Below, one piece after another: positions 33,257 through 36,696 of a DNA stretch of 36,696 nucleotides. A program made the translations under genes and the position numbers. The stretch's first letter is position 1; each line of letters begins with the position of its first letter. Source of the stretch: Paracoccaceae bacterium (lineage in GTDB: Bacteria; Pseudomonadota; Alphaproteobacteria; Rhodobacterales; Rhodobacteraceae); NCBI GenBank assembly GCA_030066855.1, contig JASJAU010000029.1, positions 1-36,696 on the forward strand, read 5' to 3'. The notes under the pieces are model-generated. The model saw nothing but the letters and a program-made list of their open reading frames with translations, searched no databases and was not told the DNA's origin.

Positions 33257-33813
33257 TGCGCCTGTTCCTGGCGATCCCTTTGCCGGAGTCGCACCGCGAG
33301 GTCCTCGGTCGCATTCAAAACGATCTGGGAGCGGGACGCATTGTTGATCCGGACCTTTTGCATCTGACGCTTGTATTCCTGGGCGACCGCGTCTCGGATG
33401 AGGCGGCCGAAAACCTCCATATGGCGCTCGACGGCGCAAGGCTGATCGCGCCCAAGATCGAAATCCAGGGCGCGGGGCACTTCGGTCGCGAAACGCCGCG
33501 CGCCCTTTGGGTCGGCGTCGCGCCGAACCCCGCGCTGACAGCGCTGCAATCCAAGCTGGAGCGGCGCGCCCGTGACGCCGGTTGCGACGCGCCGCGGCGC
33601 AGGTTCGCGCCCCACATCACGCTGGCCAGAGTCAGAGGCCTTGGTCTGGGGATGTCGGAAACAGGGCGCTTCGTACAACGTCACGCGGCGCTGAGGCTTC
33701 CCGTGTTCACACCCTCCGGCATTCAACTGATGCGGTCGCATCTTGGCCGATCCGGCGCCGATTACGAGCCGCTCGCTACCTATCCGTTGCAAGCGCCGCA
33801 GGCGTCGGGCTGA
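33256..33813 (+). CDS. thpR: RNA 2',3'-cyclic phosphodiesterase (2H family)
   Basis: A 185-residue 2H phosphoesterase with both catalytic motifs, His36 in 'HLTLVFLG' and His120 in 'PHITLARV'. The start 'MRLFLAIPLP' is typical. ThpR opens 2',3'-cyclic phosphates at RNA ends and was first noted for RNA-ligase-like activity on tRNA halves. ATG 33256 lies directly in the deacetylase stop codon (TGATG), so it is co-translated with that gene. Confidence 0.93.
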   Translation: MRLFLAIPLPESHREVLGRIQNDLGAGRIVDPDLLHLTLVFLGDRVSDEAAENLHMALDGARLIAPKIEIQGAGHFGRETPRALWVGVAPNPALTALQSKLERRARDAGCDAPRRRFAPHITLARVRGLGLGMSETGRFVQRHAALRLPVFTPSGIQLMRSHLGRSGADYEPLATYPLQAPQASG

Positions 33814-33820
33814 CGCACCG

Positions 33821-34423
33821 TCACTCGGTCCGCCCGCGCGGATCGATCAGAAGCGCCGCGATCCAGCCTGCGACAAACCCGCCCAAATGGGTTTGCCAGG
33901 CGAGCAGCCGGTCCATCGCGTAGTAGAGAACCACGTTCAAAGCGATCAGTAGCAGCGCGGCGCGCAGGACAGGCCATAGCCCCATCTTCAACGCGAACCT
34001 GTCCACGTATTCCCATGCGAGAATGGCGCCTGCCAGGCCGAAAAGCGCGCCCGACGCGCCAACCATTGGCCGATATGTGTCGGAGAGAAGGGCGAATCCG
34101 ATCGCGCCTCCCAGTATCGACGCGGCGTACAGCGCTGAGAATTGCCAGGCGTTGACACGCGCCGAAAGCGCGCGGCCGAGCGATAGCAGCGTTACCATAT
34201 TTACGAGCAGATGGATGGGGCCGCTGTGCAGGAACCCGTAGGTAAGAAACATCGCTGCGCTTTGGCCGGGGTAGTTCGGCCGCCAGTCCTCGAGCAGGCC
34301 CGGCCAGAACCCGAAGTTCTCGTAGACCGCTAATCGGAATCGCGGCAGGTCAATCCAACCAAAGTCACCCGCAATCAAGGCGGCCTCAATCGCCGCGCAG
34401 ACCGCGGCTATCCAAACGACCAC
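33821..34423 (-). CDS. rhomboid-family intramembrane serine protease
   Basis: A 200-residue protein with about six membrane spans. The catalytic dyad is Ser124 ('VGASGALFG') and His179 ('WQTHLGGF'). His71 and Asn75 in 'IHLLVNM' complete the usual oxyanion region, and 'GFLHSGPIHLL' is the standard loop before helix 2. It cuts transmembrane proteins inside the bilayer. The only plausible start seen is GTG 34423, which leaves a short N-terminus; ATT at 34429 could be an earlier start. It follows the TPR lipoprotein gene by 14 bases on the same strand, suggesting coupled translation. It converges on thpR. Confidence 0.9.
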   Translation of the reverse strand: MVVWIAAVCAAIEAALIAGDFGWIDLPRFRLAVYENFGFWPGLLEDWRPNYPGQSAAMFLTYGFLHSGPIHLLVNMVTLLSLGRALSARVNAWQFSALYAASILGGAIGFALLSDTYRPMVGASGALFGLAGAILAWEYVDRFALKMGLWPVLRAALLLIALNVVLYYAMDRLLAWQTHLGGFVAGWIAALLIDPRGRTE

Positions 34424-34437
34424 CCAAATGGCGCGGT

Positions 34438-36192
34438 TTACGCCTGCTCCGCCTTCGGGTCGGTGTCGACAACCTGTTGGAACGTTGCTTCCGCGCTTTC
34501 GTACCGACGGGCCGCAAGTTGGGTGTTGCCCAGGATCAGGCGGGCGTTCGCGCTTTCCGGAAACTCGGCGACAAGGTCTTCCGCGATTTCGAGCGCGCCG
34601 TCTGTGTCGCCGGCCTGAAGCCGCGCTTGAAGTATTCCGAGGCGGGCGAAATTCGCGCTTTCCTCCTGTTCGGCCAGGCTTTCGAGGAATGCGATGGCCT
34701 GGCCGCTTCCAGCTTGACGGTTCAGGATCTGAAGCCGGAGGCGATCGGCAACACGCGTGCTTTCGTCGGTTTCGTCGCGGCGGAGCGTGCCTTCAACGGA
34801 GGCGGCCCGCGGCCAGTCTTCCATGTCTAGATAGACCGAGCCCAATGCCGTCAGAAGCGCCCGGTCGCCGGGAGTGGCGCGAAGGGCGTTCAGGAGCACG
34901 TCTTCCGCCGGGCGCAGATTACCGTCCGCAATCAGCACCCCGGCGAAACGCAAGCTCTCTTCAGGCGCGTTGTTCGAAGCCTCAACCGCCAGAGACAGCA
35001 AATCCCGCGCAAGCTCGACATCGCCCAGGCGCCTGTGCGCGTCGGACATAAGTGTCATCGTTTCGGCGTCCTGCGGCTCCTGATCGAGCGCGCGCCGAAG
35101 TTGAGCGATGGCTTCCTCGGCCTGATCGCTTTCAATCAGCCAGTTCGCATTCATCTTGATGGCGTCGACGTTCGAGGTGTCCCGCTCAAGGACCTCGCCA
35201 ACGAGCTGGCGGGCCCCGACTTCATTGCCCGCGGCAAGCAGCATCTTGGCGAGGGAGACTCTGTACCGATCCGCCTCCTCAGACTCCTCGGCGCCATCGA
35301 TGACCGATTGCAGCAAGGCGATGCCCTCGTCGCGCCGGCCGGTCTCGAACAGGATCGCAGACTTCAGGGCGCTCAAAAACCCGGCCCGGGCGCTGGCGAC
35401 GGAAGGTATCAGGCGATCCAATTCGACCAAGGCCGCCTCGTTTCCGCGGGCCTGCCGGATGAAGGCCACGAGCGTCACGAAGTCGTCATTCGAAGCGTCT
35501 GTTTCTTCGATTTGCTCGCGCAGGAACGCTTCGGCAGCCTCTGTATCGCCTTGACGGACGAGCAGCCTTACGAGCGAGACCTTGAGATCCGCGTCCTCAG
35601 GGAAGCGCGAGACCATATCGCGCAACAGACTCTCCAATTCGTCCGCTTCATTGAACTCGGCTAAGATCGCGGCCTTCATCTGGTAAAGGCGCTGATCATC
35701 GGGTTCGAGTCGAATGGCCTCGTCGATCTGGATTTCCGTGCCGCGCAAGTCGCCCTCGAGGCTTAATCCCTCGATCGCGATCTGGCGAAGGGTTATGGCG
35801 TCTGGATAGGTCGCCGTCAGTGCGACCGCCTCTTGCGTGACCTCCGAGATAAGGCCCGCGTCTTCATTCTGAAGCGCTTCACGAAACCGCAGCGTCAGTT
35901 CCACCAGATCTGCGCCGGGCAAATCCGCGCCGTCTTGGATCAATACGGCCCCGTGACGCTCGACCTCTGGCCAGTTTCGGGCGCTGATTGCCATTTCGGC
36001 CAGAGCCAGTCTAGCCGGAAGGTTGTCGGCATTGTCCTCGACGATCCGTGTGTACTGGCGGTAGCTTTCGGCGATGAGCTCGGCGCCGGATTGGTAATGC
36101 TTCTCAGCGCGTTCTTCGACCGTGTCGCAGGCCGAAAGAAAGACCAGCGCGCCTAATGCCAAAAGTGCGGGAAGGAACCGAATGGGGGTCAC
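34438..36192 (-). CDS. TPR-repeat lipoprotein
   Basis: A 584-residue protein with a lipoprotein signal peptide; the lipobox 'LVFLSAC' gives Cys22 as the lipidated residue. The rest is a chain of tetratricopeptide-like helical repeats across most of the length (for example 'ALDQEPQDAETMTLMSDAHR', 'ARLQAGDTDGALEIAEDLVA', 'EFPESANARLILGNTQLAAR'). Start: GTG 36192, 10 bases after GGGAG, with the signal peptide beginning directly; a TTG 33 bases upstream is an alternative. Such proteins act as periplasmic scaffolds. Its place next to an exopolysaccharide sugar transferase gene resembles TPR proteins of polysaccharide export or PEP-CTERM loci, but no such tag or exosortase is seen here. Confidence 0.85.
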   Translation of the reverse strand: MTPIRFLPALLALGALVFLSACDTVEERAEKHYQSGAELIAESYRQYTRIVEDNADNLPARLALAEMAISARNWPEVERHGAVLIQDGADLPGADLVELTLRFREALQNEDAGLISEVTQEAVALTATYPDAITLRQIAIEGLSLEGDLRGTEIQIDEAIRLEPDDQRLYQMKAAILAEFNEADELESLLRDMVSRFPEDADLKVSLVRLLVRQGDTEAAEAFLREQIEETDASNDDFVTLVAFIRQARGNEAALVELDRLIPSVASARAGFLSALKSAILFETGRRDEGIALLQSVIDGAEESEEADRYRVSLAKMLLAAGNEVGARQLVGEVLERDTSNVDAIKMNANWLIESDQAEEAIAQLRRALDQEPQDAETMTLMSDAHRRLGDVELARDLLSLAVEASNNAPEESLRFAGVLIADGNLRPAEDVLLNALRATPGDRALLTALGSVYLDMEDWPRAASVEGTLRRDETDESTRVADRLRLQILNRQAGSGQAIAFLESLAEQEESANFARLGILQARLQAGDTDGALEIAEDLVAEFPESANARLILGNTQLAARRYESAEATFQQVVDTDPKAEQA

Positions 36193-36283
36193 AATGAACA
36201 AGCTCCCTGAACGACGTCGGGACAAACACTAACAACACAGCGCCGCGCCAGCCAGTGCCTAGCGCGTCGAATTCGCGCGTCGG

Positions 36284-36696
36284 CTACCGGCCGGTTCCGC
36301 GCAGAACCACTCCAATGGTCACGAACAAGATGGAAAGGTCGGCCAAGAGCGAGACCTTCCCGAAATACTGATCGTCATACACCGCCCGCTCCGAGAAGCT
36401 TGAGGCGTTCCGCTTTTCTACCTGCCACGCACCGGTGATGCCCGGGCGGATCTTGTAGTAGTTGCGGCCGGGGTAGAGGGATTGCTGGGTGGGCATCATC
36501 GGCCGCGGGCCGACAAGCGACATGTCGCCGGTCAGCACGTTGAACAACTGGGGCAATTCGTCGATCGACGATTTGCGCAGCGCGCGTCCCAGACGGGTGC
36601 AGCACGGGTCCTCGGTCAGTTTCTGCTTTTCGGTCCACTCATTCCGCGCGGTTTCGTCCAGGCTGAGATGGTATTCCAGCAGATCCTCGGCGCCGG
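36284..36696 (-). CDS. exopolysaccharide priming sugar transferase, C-terminal part (cut by window end)
   Basis: About 137 residues of a bacterial sugar transferase (ExoY/WbaP/EpsE type); the 5' end lies beyond the window. The conserved '[20 protein letters not shown]' is followed by '[14 protein letters not shown]', '[18 protein letters not shown]' and the C-terminal '[18 protein letters not shown]' membrane-associated segment. It transfers a sugar-1-phosphate to undecaprenyl phosphate to start exopolysaccharide synthesis. A start inside the window (36556) would cut the conserved region, so the frame should be read through to the edge. It lies 91 bases upstream of the TPR gene on the same strand. 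Confidence 0.92.
   Translation of the reverse strand, partial: GAEDLLEYHLSLDETARNEWTEKQKLTEDPCCTRLGRALRKSSIDELPQLFNVLTGDMSLVGPRPMMPTQQSLYPGRNYYKIRPGITGAWQVEKRNASSFSERAVYDDQYFGKVSLLADLSILFVTIGVVLRGTGR

Noticed and set aside
1-36696. CRISPR arrays, prophage genes, toxin-antitoxin pairs or classical defence systems
   Set aside because: I saw no regularly spaced repeats, integrase, phage structural genes or defence motifs in the window.

Overview
The window is GC-rich, densely packed bacterial chromosome. It most likely comes from an alphaproteobacterium of the Rhodobacteraceae (Roseobacter-like). I infer this from the combination of a choXWV/betI-betA choline locus, a monomeric NADP-isocitrate dehydrogenase, a TAXI-type TRAP transporter, a glxBCD/mgsABC-glnT (gmaS) cluster and a DUF1178 protein. 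No species can be named from sequence alone.

Layout. (1) 1-690: a complete tRNA-Ser(GCT), then the N-terminal stump of an IS6-family transposase and about 300 bases without a convincing gene. (2) 690-11476, + strand: a nine-gene catabolic cluster. It encodes a dimethylglycine/sarcosine-dehydrogenase-like flavoprotein with a GcvT half, a PfkB kinase resembling sulfofructose kinase YihV, a fucose/arabinose-isomerase-like protein, a D-2-hydroxyacid dehydrogenase resembling sulfolactate dehydrogenase SlcC, an XRE-cupin regulator, the three glutamate-synthase-like subunits GlxB/C/D (MgsA/B/C) and a type III glutamine synthetase/GmaS homologue. (3) 11534-14864: a secreted subtilase convergent with a periplasmic protein carrying two complete trypsin-like domains. 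(4) 15029-18729: icd and a MATE exporter. (5) 18735-27621: ptsP and lysC flank a complete choline uptake/oxidation block (choXWV divergent from betI-betA, with a clear BetI-type palindrome between them and no betB). (6) 27690-31408: DUF1178 protein and a TAXI-TRAP transporter. (7) 31534-33813: a Nudix hydrolase divergent from a histone-deacetylase-family enzyme that overlaps thpR. (8) 33821-36696: a rhomboid protease, a TPR lipoprotein and the 3' part of an exopolysaccharide sugar transferase.

How the genes work together. Region 2 looks like a pathway for a methylated-amine-type nitrogen compound whose carbon part passes through a kinase, an isomerase and a hydroxyacid dehydrogenase. Two facts set it apart from the known N-methylglutamate pathway. 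The MgdABCD dehydrogenase is absent, with only a single-chain DMGDH-like enzyme in its place, and the glutamate-synthase-like subunit (8810-10153) has no cysteines where the iron-sulfur ligands are expected. This cluster is my best candidate for an undescribed system. Region 5 imports choline and oxidises it to betaine aldehyde under BetI control, and the next enzyme must be encoded elsewhere. The remaining regions are mostly ordinary housekeeping, transport and envelope genes.
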